Assembly (NCBI GenBank): GCA_943354505.1 | Contig: CALRCE010000006.1 | Location: 1 to 44,559, forward strand | Direction: 5' to 3' | DNA length: 44,559 nt | Origin: Candidatus Peribacteria bacterium | Lineage (GTDB): Bacteria; Patescibacteriota; Gracilibacteria; UBA1369; 2-02-FULL-48-14 | Shown: positions 8,405 to 16,991 of the stretch, piece by piece | How positions within the stretch are numbered: the first letter of the stretch is position 1 | Layout: every line of letters starts with the position of its first letter | Notes under the pieces: model-generated | What the model was told of the DNA's origin: nothing | The model's input: the letters and a program-made list of their open reading frames with translations, nothing else | Database searches by the model: none | Program-made: the position numbers and the translations under genes

Positions 8405-9166
8405 ATGATGCCTGACATTGAACAATTCGTGCGGCGGAATCCCTATTGTAGCTTCCGTCCGCTTCATCGGCTTCTTGGAGAGGAACTGGATCCTCGATAC
8501 GGTGGAACATGCATTGATCTCGCTCTTGATTATGGACGGCGTGTTGAAAGCGCCACGCGATTTTTTCCGAAGGATGAAAGAGGCCTACATCACGGATTGG
8601 TCACGTCGAAAGACCAGGAAGCTTGGTACTGGGATCCTGCACTTCAGCAAGCGGAGCCGCTCGCTTTACACAAGGTTTGGAGTGGGAAAGTGCAAGATGC
8701 CGCCGCTTTCCCTGTCATTCGTGGACATTGGTCTGTGCTCAGGGTGATGTCTTTCGGTGGTAGGTCTTTTTCTGTGACCAAGTACGTGCCCACGCAGTTT
8801 GATGAAGGGCCGAGCCATCCAGTCAGAAATCCTCTGACTCAGAAGATGTATTTTCGATTTGAAGAGCGTGATTTTAGGAGTCTGCCTATGGATGATTTTG
8901 CCTTGATGAAAGATGAAGATGGCTTTGCCTTTTCCTGCGTTCAGGACGATGGGAGCGTGGTGGGTCTTGAAAGTCCAAGAAATGATGCCCCTTTTGTTGG
9001 GAAATCTCATGGACCCGATGAGATAAGAACCTACACCCAAAACGACTTAAGAACCTGCCTGACACTTGTTTATCAATCCACGGGAATTCCTTTGAGTGAT
9101 TTGGAGGCGAAGTTGGACGAACTTCCTCATTTGATGAGTCAGTTCCGTTTTATTGAGATGATCTGA
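8405..9166 (+). CDS. Uncharacterised protein with arylamine-N-acetyltransferase-like triad
   Basis: 253 aa. Its ATG follows the RND stop codon directly, so the two are co-transcribed. Residues 30-80 hold a pattern like the NAT / transglutaminase-like fold: RYGGTCIDLAL with Cys36, LHHGLVTS with His62/His63, and AWYWDPAL with Asp77, in the order and spacing expected of a Cys-His-Asp triad. The rest is beta-rich and not recognised. No signal peptide, so cytoplasmic. The acyltransferase or peptidase assignment is an inference from motif order only. A strong palindromic terminator follows at 9216. Confidence 0.55.
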   Translation: MMPDIEQFVRRNPYCSFRPLHRLLGEELDPRYGGTCIDLALDYGRRVESATRFFPKDERGLHHGLVTSKDQEAWYWDPALQQAEPLALHKVWSGKVQDAAAFPVIRGHWSVLRVMSFGGRSFSVTKYVPTQFDEGPSHPVRNPLTQKMYFRFEERDFRSLPMDDFALMKDEDGFAFSCVQDDGSVVGLESPRNDAPFVGKSHGPDEIRTYTQNDLRTCLTLVYQSTGIPLSDLEAKLDELPHLMSQFRFIEMI

Positions 9167-9215
9167 AGGTACTGCTCTTTTGCACAAACCTACGTTTTGT
9201 CAGAAAAATGTCAGG

Positions 9216-9238
9216 AAGTGTGCCCGGGCACACTTTTC
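9216..9238 (+). terminator. Palindromic terminator after the RND unit
   Basis: A perfect 20-nt palindrome, AAGTGTGCCCGGGCACACTT, ending in four T. It is placed 49 nt after the stop of the 8405-9166 gene. It could also be a protein-binding palindrome, because the loop would be minimal. Confidence 0.6.
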
Positions 9239-9287
9239 TAATCGATTTTTGGCTCAAGGAAGCCATTTTAGGCTTTTGTCGAACGAC

Positions 9288-9315
9288 TTGCATAATTATA
9301 AAAAAGTGTTACACT
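9288..9315 (+). promoter_or_regulatory. Probable promoter of the GreA/B-like gene
   Basis: TTGCAT, 16-nt spacer, TACACT, leading to an ATG at 9337. The AT-rich spacer is consistent with a sigma70 promoter. The match is moderate. Confidence 0.45.
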
Positions 9316-9336
9316 TCCTGCCCTTAACATTTCCTG

Positions 9337-9870
9337 ATGAGTTTTAATTCTCCTGCTGTTTTTACTCCACAAGGTCGTGATCTTCATTTCTCTAAGATGA
9401 GGGAAATGGTTGCAGCGGCTAACTCTGGTAGGGAGGCCCTTGCGCAAGGTTCTGACGATTTATTGGAACGTGATTTCGGTTTACCTGGTATTTTGGACCA
9501 TATGAGTCACTACAGTGGTCGTTTGGGTGAACTCTTTTCAATTTTTGCAAGTGGAGAAGTTTTTACTCCCAGAGAGCAAGCGGATTGTGTGGCTATCGGA
9601 ACCACTGTGGTTTTGCAGGTTCCTGGTCAGGTAGACGAAGTGATGGTGATTGTCGGAGGTTACGGAGAAACAAATCCTTCGAAAAGAGTATTTTCTTATA
9701 CAGCCCCCGCTCTTTCCGATCTGATTGGTAAGCAGGTTGAGGATGAAGTCCTATGGGTTGTGAATGGTGAAGAGCGTGATGCCACCATTGCACAAATCCT
9801 TCCTCCTTCTAAGGGCTACAATCAACTCTATGCTAAGGCTTCACCCAAAGGTGAAGGTGAACAGCTCTAA
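9337..9870 (+). CDS. GreA/GreB C-terminal-domain protein
   Basis: 177 aa. The C-terminal half (about 85-165) matches the FKBP-like domain of GreA/GreB transcript-cleavage factors: VMVIVGGYGETNPSKRVFSY, then APALSDLIGKQVEDEV and a closing ATIAQILP. The N-terminal half is not the usual two-stranded coiled coil with acidic tip and is not recognised. It may be an RNA-polymerase-binding regulator (Gfh/Rnk-like logic) rather than a cleavage factor. Its 3' end overlaps the convergent thioredoxin gene by 30 nt. Confidence 0.62.
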   Translation: MSFNSPAVFTPQGRDLHFSKMREMVAAANSGREALAQGSDDLLERDFGLPGILDHMSHYSGRLGELFSIFASGEVFTPREQADCVAIGTTVVLQVPGQVDEVMVIVGGYGETNPSKRVFSYTAPALSDLIGKQVEDEVLWVVNGEERDATIAQILPPSKGYNQLYAKASPKGEGEQL

Positions 9871-10845
9871 TCCAGGTGTTTTTGGAATGAGTTTGAGGGT
9901 GTGGGTGCCGTAATCGGTGCCTTCGATGAGAGGGTAGAGGGTTTCTGCTCCGATGGTGATCGTTTTGAGGTATTCGCCGTCCAGCCAGACCTCGACTTCT
10001 ACAGTACTGGGGTTCTTGAGTGTGTTCATGCCCGAGGCCACCATGTAGACGTTCTTGGCGGTGTAGGTGTAGAGGATGGACGTTCCTTCCAGAGTGGCGA
10101 GGATGGATTCTTCGCCTTGTTCCCACTCGCCAACGGCGTAGGCCACATCGTTGTTTAGGCCCAAGGGTTCGATGGTGGCGAAGGCGAGGTTGGAGGCGCG
10201 GTTGCTGCCGAAATAGGTTTCGGGGCTCGTGACTTTGCTGAAGTCTGTTTCAATGGTGTTTTGTGGAGTGCTCATTTCGTCGGTGATGCCCAGAACTTCG
10301 CGGATCTTGTTTTCCGTTTCTTCGTAACTGCCTTCGCCGATGAGGTCGTAAACGACGTTTCCGTTCAAATCGATGAGGTATTTGCGAGGCCAGTAGCGAT
10401 TGCCATAGGCGTTCCAAATTCCTTTCTCATTGTCCAAGACCACGGGGTAGGTGATGCCTTCTTCATTCACGGCCGCTTCTACGATTTCGAGAACTTTTTC
10501 TAATTCAAACTCGGGGCTGTGGATGCCTACGATGAGGAGTCCGTCGTCCGCGTAGGCTTCGTTCCATGCGTTCAAGTAGGGAGTGGTGCGCTGACAGTTG
10601 ATGCAGGAATAGGTCCAAAAATCGAGGAGGATGACTTTCTTGCCCACGACATCGGCGAGCTGAAAGGGCTCGCTGTTCACGAAGCCGCTGGGACTTTGAA
10701 ATTCTTGGTATGGACTGCCCACGGTTACGACGGTGGGGGTGAAGATTTCTGCGATCTCAGGTTTTGTGGATTCTAGGTAGGCGATGCTGCTGGCGATTCC
10801 GATGAGGACGAGGCAGAGCAGGAAGAGGCGAGGGAGTTTATTCAT
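9841..10845 (-). CDS. Thioredoxin-fold (TlpA/DipZ-like) exported thiol-disulfide protein
   Basis: 334 aa from the ATG at 10845, chosen because the upstream tracked start lies well inside ccdA. Residues 5-25 are a membrane anchor. A thioredoxin domain (about 45-190) carries WTYSCINCQRTTPYL, a CINC redox motif, and the cis-Pro region NRYWPRKYLID. The C-terminal part (about 215-334) is a beta-sandwich module as in DipZ proteins. It would receive electrons from CcdA and reduce extracytoplasmic disulfides. It overlaps the end of ccdA by 8 nt and is the last gene of queA-ccdA-tlpA. Confidence 0.86.
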   Translation of the reverse strand: MNKLPRLFLLCLVLIGIASSIAYLESTKPEIAEIFTPTVVTVGSPYQEFQSPSGFVNSEPFQLADVVGKKVILLDFWTYSCINCQRTTPYLNAWNEAYADDGLLIVGIHSPEFELEKVLEIVEAAVNEEGITYPVVLDNEKGIWNAYGNRYWPRKYLIDLNGNVVYDLIGEGSYEETENKIREVLGITDEMSTPQNTIETDFSKVTSPETYFGSNRASNLAFATIEPLGLNNDVAYAVGEWEQGEESILATLEGTSILYTYTAKNVYMVASGMNTLKNPSTVEVEVWLDGEYLKTITIGAETLYPLIEGTDYGTHTLKLIPKTPGLELFTFTFG

Positions 10846-11551
10846 TGGGGAAGAGAGAGTAGAGAGGAGCAAAATTGGCGAGCACGCCGAGTTTGTCGGT
10901 GAAGACGAGGATTCCGATGCCGATCAGCAAGAAGCCAAAGAGCACATTCACCCAATGCAAAATGCCCCGGTATTTTTTAATGAGCCCCGAAGCTTGGCTA
11001 GCGAAGAGGCCAACCAAGAGAAAAGGGAGGCCCAATCCAAAGGAATAGGTCAGGAGCAAAGCGAAAGAAGAGCCTGGAGAAACGGTGGCCAGTACAAGAA
11101 TGCTTCCGAGTACCGGTCCCACGCAGGGCGTCCATCCTGCGGCGAAGGCGGCGCCGAATAAAAAGGCGGACAGGTGACGAGAAGCCACGTGGATGCTGGG
11201 TTTGAGTTTGTATTCGCGTTCTAAAAAGGCGGGAGTGAGGAGTCCGGTGAGGAAGAGTCCAAATAGAATGATGAAGGCGCCGCCGATGCGAGCCACCCAG
11301 CTTTGAAAATCCACCGCCCAGGCGCTGAGTGCGGTGTTGAGCAAGACTCCAATGAAGGCAAAGACCGTTGAAAACCCCAGGACAAAAAAGACGCTGCTCA
11401 AGAAGATGCTCCACCGTTTGACTTTTGCGTCGTTCAAAGTGCTGCCGGCCAAATAACTGAGAAAACCTGGAATCAGCGGTAAGACGCAAGGTGATAAAAA
11501 GGAAACGAGACCGGCAATGAAGGCGATGCCGAGGGTGACGGAACTGTTCAT
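10838..11551 (-). CDS. ccdA: CcdA-type transmembrane electron carrier
   Basis: 237 aa with six membrane segments. The two conserved Cys lie in LVSFLSPCVLPLIPGF (TM1) and AGWTPCVGPVLG (TM4), the hallmarks of the CcdA/DsbD transmembrane domain that moves reducing equivalents from cytoplasmic thioredoxin to the outside. Its partner is the thioredoxin-like gene downstream, which overlaps by 8 nt. It is preceded by queA with a 27-nt gap. No cytochrome c maturation genes are seen, so the role is probably general disulfide reduction. Confidence 0.92.
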   Translation of the reverse strand: MNSSVTLGIAFIAGLVSFLSPCVLPLIPGFLSYLAGSTLNDAKVKRWSIFLSSVFFVLGFSTVFAFIGVLLNTALSAWAVDFQSWVARIGGAFIILFGLFLTGLLTPAFLEREYKLKPSIHVASRHLSAFLFGAAFAAGWTPCVGPVLGSILVLATVSPGSSFALLLTYSFGLGLPFLLVGLFASQASGLIKKYRGILHWVNVLFGFLLIGIGILVFTDKLGVLANFAPLYSLFPNE

Positions 11552-11578
11552 GAATTGAGTGTGAGGCGTGTTTCTATT

Positions 11579-12610
11579 CTACAAGATGAGCATGCCGTCT
11601 CCAAAGGAATAAAATCGAAAATCGTTTTTGAGGGCAATGGTGTAGAGGTCTTTGAGATGTCGTTTGGCTTTTTTGCTTTGCAAAAAAGCCTCCACCAACA
11701 TCATGAGTGAAGAGCCGGGAATATGAAAATTAGTGAGCAATCCGTCCAGCACTTCAAAAGGATAAGGTGGCAAAATGAACAGGTCGGTGGGGCCTTTTAA
11801 GGTATTTGTTTTAGCCCAGGTTTCTAAGGTTCTTGTGCTGGTGGTTCCTACGGCGACCACCGGCTTGCCGGCGGTTTTGTGTTTCTTGATTTGCACCGCA
11901 CTGGCTTGTGGAATGTCGTAGAGCTCTTTATAGAGAGTGTGAGTGGCCAAGTGTTCGGGGAGCACAGGAGCGAAGGTGCCCAACCCGACGTGTAAGGTCA
12001 CGAAGGTGGTTTTAGTGCCTGCTTCTTTTAATTTTTTAAATAAACGAGGCGTGAAGTGAAGGGAAGCCGTCGGTGCGGCCACAGAACCTGGTTTCTTGGC
12101 GAAAATGGTTTGGTATTTTTTTCGAAGTTCTTCTTCGCTGAGAGGGCAGGCTTGGATGTATTTGGGAATGGGCATTTCTCCGATGCGGGCCAAAATAGCA
12201 GGCAGTTTGGCGAGCTCAAAGTCGGCGGAGAATTTAAAGATTTTTTCTTGAGACTCCAAAACGGTGAGCGTGTGCCCATGGGGCAAGTGCACCAGCTCGC
12301 CCGGGTGCAGCTTTTTATTCACGGTTGCTAGTAAGACGGTATCCTTGGGTGTCCACTCGTTGGTCATGACCAGTAACTCTAAGTCTTCGCCTTTAGGACC
12401 TTTCCCAAACACGCGACACGGAAGCACTTTGCTTTCGTTCATCACCAACAGGCTGTCTTTCGGAAGATGTTTGTGGAGATTAAAGTAGGTGTCTAAGATG
12501 ACGGTGTCGTTTCTAGAGTCGTAAATCAGCAACTTGGAACTGTCGCGAGGCGAGGCGGGTTGTTTCGCAATTTGCGCATCTGGAAGCGTGTATTCGTAAA
12601 GGGAGTCCAT
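11579..12610 (-). CDS. queA: tRNA preQ1(34) SAM ribosyltransferase-isomerase
   Basis: 343 aa, the usual length for QueA. It makes epoxyqueuosine on tRNA by transferring the ribosyl of SAM to preQ1. Family landmarks are LYEYTLPDAQIAKQPASPRDSS at the N-terminus, KGPKGEDLELLV, GSVAAPTASLHFTPRL, the HVGLGTFAPV motif, GTTSTRTLETWA and NFHIPGSSLMMLVEAF. It is the first gene of a minus-strand unit with ccdA and the thioredoxin gene, which have no metabolic link to it that I know of. Confidence 0.95.
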   Translation of the reverse strand: MDSLYEYTLPDAQIAKQPASPRDSSKLLIYDSRNDTVILDTYFNLHKHLPKDSLLVMNESKVLPCRVFGKGPKGEDLELLVMTNEWTPKDTVLLATVNKKLHPGELVHLPHGHTLTVLESQEKIFKFSADFELAKLPAILARIGEMPIPKYIQACPLSEEELRKKYQTIFAKKPGSVAAPTASLHFTPRLFKKLKEAGTKTTFVTLHVGLGTFAPVLPEHLATHTLYKELYDIPQASAVQIKKHKTAGKPVVAVGTTSTRTLETWAKTNTLKGPTDLFILPPYPFEVLDGLLTNFHIPGSSLMMLVEAFLQSKKAKRHLKDLYTIALKNDFRFYSFGDGMLIL

Positions 12611-12675
12611 GGTGTATACAAGTCACATTCGTGAGTGTGTCATTGGATTTTGGCTTTAGCAAGCCGTGAATGGCA

Positions 12676-12703
12676 TTGACTTTTTTCTAGAACGTGCAAT
12701 AAT
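12676..12703 (+). promoter_or_regulatory. Promoter of the large SLH surface protein
   Basis: TTGACT, 16-nt spacer, AATAAT (alternatively a 17-nt spacer with ATAATC). Predicted start near 12710, giving a leader of about 27 nt without a Shine-Dalgarno. Confidence 0.6.
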
Positions 12704-12736
12704 CCTTCCTTGATTTCCCTTTCTCACCCTACTTGT

Positions 12737-15616
12737 ATGAAGAAATTTAGTTCTCTTTTCTTGGCCTTGATCCTGACGGTGACCCTTCTGCCCATTGCGG
12801 CTTTTGCCGACACGGATCCGGATTTGACTGTCTCCAACCTTACTTTCGAGGAAGCAGCTACGGCTGGTGAATACACCGTGACGGTGGACTACGCCAATAT
12901 CGGAGGGACGGATGTGGATCCTTCTGTGGGTGGACACAACCTGGCTACTTTGAATGTGACTGAAGATCATACCGCTTACAATTGGTCCACTCTTTCGGAC
13001 GTGGATTTTTTAACGGCTGGAGGTGAATCTCTCGGAAAAAATGCTTTTACTGGTCCCCTGACCTTGACCGATGGCGATGTGGTTGAAGTGTGTATCGATG
13101 CAGATGATGATGTTGTTGAATCCGACGAAACCAACAACTGCGTGTCTGAAACCTTTGACGATGGCGTGAGCCCCGACCTCACCGTTACTTCTGTAAGTGT
13201 GGATGCAGCGAATCAAGTGGTCTACGTTGTTGCGAACGAAGGGAATGAAGATGTGGATAGCTCTTTGAGTGGAGTTCAAACCATCAGTGTGGATGGAGTG
13301 GTTGAGATGAGTTACAGTTGGTCTTCTCTGGGTGACACGGACTTTTTGACAGCGGGTGAAAGCAGCACTTTGTACACCAATGCTCTCGATGAAGGGGATC
13401 ACACGGTGGAAGTGTGTATCGACACCACAGATGTAGTGTCTGAATCTGATGAGAGCAACAACTGTTTGAGTGAAGAACTTACTGTGGAGTCCACTGAAGA
13501 CGCTGACCTCACCGTCAGCAATCTCACTTTTGAAGAATCAGCTACAGCTGGTGAATATACTGTGACGGTGGACTACGCCAACCTTGGAGGCACCGATGTG
13601 GATGCTTCTGTTGGAGGGCACAACTTGGCTACTTTGAATGAGACGGATTACCACACTGCTTACAATTGGTCCACTCTTGGCGATGTGGATTTTTTGACCG
13701 CAGGCGGTGAGACTCTCGGTATGAATGCTTTCACTTCTAACATTGCACTGACCGATGGTGATGTGGTTGAAGTGTGTATTGATTCGGATGATGTGGTTGC
13801 CGAATCCGATGAGACCAACAACTGTGTCTCTGAAACTTTTGATGATGGCTCAGTCGGAGCAGACTTGGTGGTGACGGATATTTTCCTGAATTCATCCAAT
13901 GTTGTTGAATACACCGTGGAAAACCAAGGCGACACAGATATTGACGATTCTCTCAACGGGCGCCACACCATTGCAGTGGATGGGGAAATTGTGAGCAACT
14001 ACTGGTGGGAACTTCTTGCCAATCTTGACTTCTTGGCTGCTGGAGGGTCTGCCGATTTGGGCACCCCAGTGGATCTTGATTCCGGTGTGCGTACCGTTGA
14101 AGTGTGCGTGGATGTGGATGACGTGGCTGAGGAATCGGATGAAACCAACAACTGTTTGACTGAAGACTTTACCGTTGAATCCACCGGAGACGATGACGAT
14201 GATGACTCCACCGGAGACGATGATGACGATGATTCCACGACGACCACCACAATGACGGTGGAGGCTGGTGCGGACCAAACCCTCACACTGGGTGACACTT
14301 TGACTTTGGACGACGAGGCTTATTTGGAAAGTCTTTCTGGAGGAGACACTCCCACTGCGACCATCGATTGGGGAGACGGTGATTCGGATACGGCTACTTT
14401 GGTGATTTCCAATCCGATTTATATTCAAGGATCTCACACTTACAGCGCCGCAGGAACTTACACCGTGACCGTTTGTGCTATCGACAGCGACGATGGAGTG
14501 GAGTTGGGAACGGTGTGCGACACCTTTACTGCTACCGTGAGCGAGTCTGGAGATGATGATGACGACGATTCCAGTGGAGGTTCTTCTGGTGGTTCGTCCG
14601 GTGGCTCCAACAGCCATTCCAGTCACAACAATCCTGATCTTTCTGTAGAGGATATCTACATTCAAGCCGATGGAGACATCATTGCGGTTCTTTCTAACGA
14701 AGGAGATGAAGATGTGGAGGATGATGAGGAAGTTCGTGTGCAACTCAGTATCGATGGCGATACTGAATGGACTCAAGATTACGATCAAGATGACGATGAT
14801 GACTTCTTGGATGAAGGAGAGGAATCTGAAATCAACATGGGTGAACTTCTCGACGAAGAAGATGAAACCTACGAAATTGAAGTGTGTGTGGACACTGAAG
14901 ACAACATCGATGAACTCCGTGAAAGCAACAACTGTCGCACTGAAAATTTGAGCATCGATGACGATGCCGGTGACGAAGGAGACGATGATGACGACGACGA
15001 AGTGAGTTTGAGTTCCGAAGATTCCGACGATGATGATGACGATGAAGACTGCGACGACTACTTCTACGATACCGACGGGCACTGGGCGGAAGATGAGGTT
15101 TGCAACCTTTACAACCGTGAAGTGGTGGAAGGACGCAAACGTCACTACTACGTTCCAAACGACTCTGTGACTCGTGCAGAGTTCCTCAAGATCGCCTTGC
15201 TCAATGCAGGACTCGATGTGGAAAGTGTTCGTTCTGGAGACGACTTCTCGGATGTGGATTCCAACGACTGGTTCTACAGCTACGTGACTTTCGCTCGTGA
15301 CCTTGGAATTGTGGACGACAACGACGGAGAATTCCGTCCAAATGAAAACATCACTCGTGGGGAAGCCATGGCGGTTCTCGTTCGTTTGGAACTGGATGGC
15401 GACGACTTGGATGATCTTTTGGATGCAGACTACGACGATTCTGACATCGACTTCAGCGATGTGGATGACGACGATTGGGTGACTCCTTACATCGTGTATG
15501 GACAAGACGAAGACCTCATCGAAGGCTACAGCAACGGAACCTTTAGACCCGAGAACATGATCTCTCGTGCTGAAGCCGCTGAGATTGCGTACAACTTGTA
15601 CCGAAACCGTTACTAG
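12737..15616 (+). CDS. S-layer-anchored CARDB/PKD surface protein
   Basis: 959 aa from the ATG opening MKKFSSLFLALILTVTLL, a signal peptide ending near AFA-DT; the tracked start is 9 codons earlier without a signal. Order of parts: four CARDB repeats (about 28-485), each ending in E.CID..ESDE.NNC; Asp-rich linkers; a PKD domain with IDWGDGDSDT and SHTYSAAGTYTVTV; a Gly/Ser linker; a fifth CARDB; a long acidic run; and three SLH domains (about 785-959) closing in RAEAAEIAYNLYRNRY. SLH domains tether proteins to cell-wall polymers. Repeats 1 and 3 are nearly identical, implying recent duplication. Acidic runs suggest calcium binding. Confidence 0.92.
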   Translation: MKKFSSLFLALILTVTLLPIAAFADTDPDLTVSNLTFEEAATAGEYTVTVDYANIGGTDVDPSVGGHNLATLNVTEDHTAYNWSTLSDVDFLTAGGESLGKNAFTGPLTLTDGDVVEVCIDADDDVVESDETNNCVSETFDDGVSPDLTVTSVSVDAANQVVYVVANEGNEDVDSSLSGVQTISVDGVVEMSYSWSSLGDTDFLTAGESSTLYTNALDEGDHTVEVCIDTTDVVSESDESNNCLSEELTVESTEDADLTVSNLTFEESATAGEYTVTVDYANLGGTDVDASVGGHNLATLNETDYHTAYNWSTLGDVDFLTAGGETLGMNAFTSNIALTDGDVVEVCIDSDDVVAESDETNNCVSETFDDGSVGADLVVTDIFLNSSNVVEYTVENQGDTDIDDSLNGRHTIAVDGEIVSNYWWELLANLDFLAAGGSADLGTPVDLDSGVRTVEVCVDVDDVAEESDETNNCLTEDFTVESTGDDDDDDSTGDDDDDDSTTTTTMTVEAGADQTLTLGDTLTLDDEAYLESLSGGDTPTATIDWGDGDSDTATLVISNPIYIQGSHTYSAAGTYTVTVCAIDSDDGVELGTVCDTFTATVSESGDDDDDDSSGGSSGGSSGGSNSHSSHNNPDLSVEDIYIQADGDIIAVLSNEGDEDVEDDEEVRVQLSIDGDTEWTQDYDQDDDDDFLDEGEESEINMGELLDEEDETYEIEVCVDTEDNIDELRESNNCRTENLSIDDDAGDEGDDDDDDEVSLSSEDSDDDDDDEDCDDYFYDTDGHWAEDEVCNLYNREVVEGRKRHYYVPNDSVTRAEFLKIALLNAGLDVESVRSGDDFSDVDSNDWFYSYVTFARDLGIVDDNDGEFRPNENITRGEAMAVLVRLELDGDDLDDLLDADYDDSDIDFSDVDDDDWVTPYIVYGQDEDLIEGYSNGTFRPENMISRAEAAEIAYNLYRNRY

Positions 15617-15637
15617 TTTCTAGCTTATTCATTGGAG

Positions 15638-15674
15638 ACCGGGGTGCTGCTTGTGCGGCGCCTCGGTTTTTGTT
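15638..15674 (+). terminator. Terminator of the SLH surface protein gene
   Basis: A 13-bp stem with three G-U pairs (ACCGGGGTGCTGC / GCGGCGCCTCGGT), a TTGT loop and five T. It lies 22 nt after the stop codon. Confidence 0.85.
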
Positions 15675-15707
15675 TATAGTGTTTTTGTAAATTAACCTCC
15701 ACACTCT

Positions 15708-15806
15708 ATGGGAAAAGGCGATAACGTAAAGAAAGACAGCAAAGGTAAGGCTCCTAAAATGAGCAAAGACGAGAAGCGTAAAGCAAAGCGCGAAAAGCGA
15801 GCTTAG
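15708..15806 (+). CDS. Small Lys/Arg-rich protein
   Basis: A 32-aa ORF missing from the track because of its size: it starts MGKGDNVKKDSKGKAPKMSK and ends KREKRA. Over a third of residues are Lys or Arg. It sits alone between a terminator upstream and the CAP/SLH gene downstream. Similar tiny basic proteins are common in small genomes and may touch ribosomes or nucleic acid, but nothing here proves a role. Coding status is inferred from the clean ATG-to-stop frame and its composition. Confidence 0.55.
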   Translation: MGKGDNVKKDSKGKAPKMSKDEKRKAKREKRA

Positions 15807-15833
15807 TTTGTGCTTTTGGTGTAGCATGAGGGC

Positions 15834-16991
15834 ATGAAATTCACCTCTCTCTTTAAATTTGCTTCTGCTTCACTGTGTCTGCTTGCTTTGAGTGTTGGCA
15901 CGGCGAAAAGTCCTGTTGTTTACGCTTACTCTGATTTGGATGGCTATGCGTTTCAAACCGCTGCCGAGTATTTAACGGACGAGGGCGTTGTCGGGGGTTA
16001 CGAGGATGGCACTTTACGGCCTGACAACCCCATCAATCGTGCGGAGTTTTTAAAAATTGTGATGGTGGCGGGTGGGCAAATGGCGGAAGGGGCTTCTTGT
16101 TTCACGGATGTGACTGAAGAATGGTTTGCCCCTTACGTGTGTGCGGCCAAAGAGGCGAAGATTGTGAATGGATACGAGGACGAGACCTTTGCCCCCGAGA
16201 ACACCATCACGGTGGTGGAGGCCTTAAAAATTGCTTCTAGAGCTTTGGATGTTGCAACCGAAGAACCCACGGGCCATGAGTGGTACAGCGAATATTTGGA
16301 GACCTTTGCGGAAAAAAACTACATTCCTTACACCTTGGATTACTACTCCGAGGAACTCACTCGTGGGGAGGCCTTTGAACTGGTTTGGCGTATGATGACC
16401 AATACTGAAGACCAAGAAGCCACGAGCTTGGAAGAATTCAAAGGAGTCGAGTGCGAGGATTTTGAAGCGGAAAGCATTTCGAACATCGACATGGATAGGG
16501 TGCGAGAAACTTGGCTGGGCTGGACCAATGACGCTCGCGCTCAGCTCGGCTTGCCCGCTTATGTTTACGACGAGCAACTGGATCGCACGGCTTTGATCTG
16601 GTCTGAGTATGGCCGCTCACGCGGCTCCATGACTCACACACGTCCCGGCACGACGGCTTACTACGACTACTACGCGATTCAAGATTGGTTTGAAGACTTG
16701 GGACTCACCTTCACCTCGGTTGGCGGCTATACGTTCACCGAAAACATTGGACGCGGTCCTTACTCGTGCAGTGCCGACGATTGCACGGATGAACTCATCG
16801 ACGCCATCGAATACACCTTCGATTACTACATGAGCGAGGCGGGGTCCAGCTATCGGCCGCACTACAACAGCATCATGAATTCCGAGTTCCAAAAAATTGG
16901 ATTCGGACTCGTGGTGAGCGACAGTTCTTACTTCATGACCATTCACTACGCAACGGAGCTGACTTCCACGGTGGCACCGGCGTGTGATTAG
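15834..16991 (+). CDS. Secreted SLH-CAP (SCP/PR1) domain protein
   Basis: 385 aa with a signal peptide (about 1-32, ending VVYA-YS). Three SLH-type repeats follow (about 33-205), visible as GGYEDGTLRPDNPINRAEFL, then FTDVTEEWFAPYV..NGYEDETFAPENTI, then a weaker third with ELTRGEAFELVWRM. A CAP domain (about 220-380) shows WLGWTNDARAQLGL, a His in MTHTRPG, FTENIGRG and HYNSIMNSEFQKIGFG. CAP domains are extracellular; enzymatic activity is usually unproven. The SLH part should fix it to the wall. Its end overlaps the convergent RelE gene by 4 nt. Confidence 0.9.
   Translation: MKFTSLFKFASASLCLLALSVGTAKSPVVYAYSDLDGYAFQTAAEYLTDEGVVGGYEDGTLRPDNPINRAEFLKIVMVAGGQMAEGASCFTDVTEEWFAPYVCAAKEAKIVNGYEDETFAPENTITVVEALKIASRALDVATEEPTGHEWYSEYLETFAEKNYIPYTLDYYSEELTRGEAFELVWRMMTNTEDQEATSLEEFKGVECEDFEAESISNIDMDRVRETWLGWTNDARAQLGLPAYVYDEQLDRTALIWSEYGRSRGSMTHTRPGTTAYYDYYAIQDWFEDLGLTFTSVGGYTFTENIGRGPYSCSADDCTDELIDAIEYTFDYYMSEAGSSYRPHYNSIMNSEFQKIGFGLVVSDSSYFMTIHYATELTSTVAPACD

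Noticed and set aside
13892-15505. Long minus-strand ORF (537 aa) opposite the SLH surface protein
   Set aside because: Shadow of Asp-rich coding sequence: GAT/GAC codons read as Ile/Val on the reverse strand. The plus strand has signal peptide, CARDB, PKD and SLH domains.
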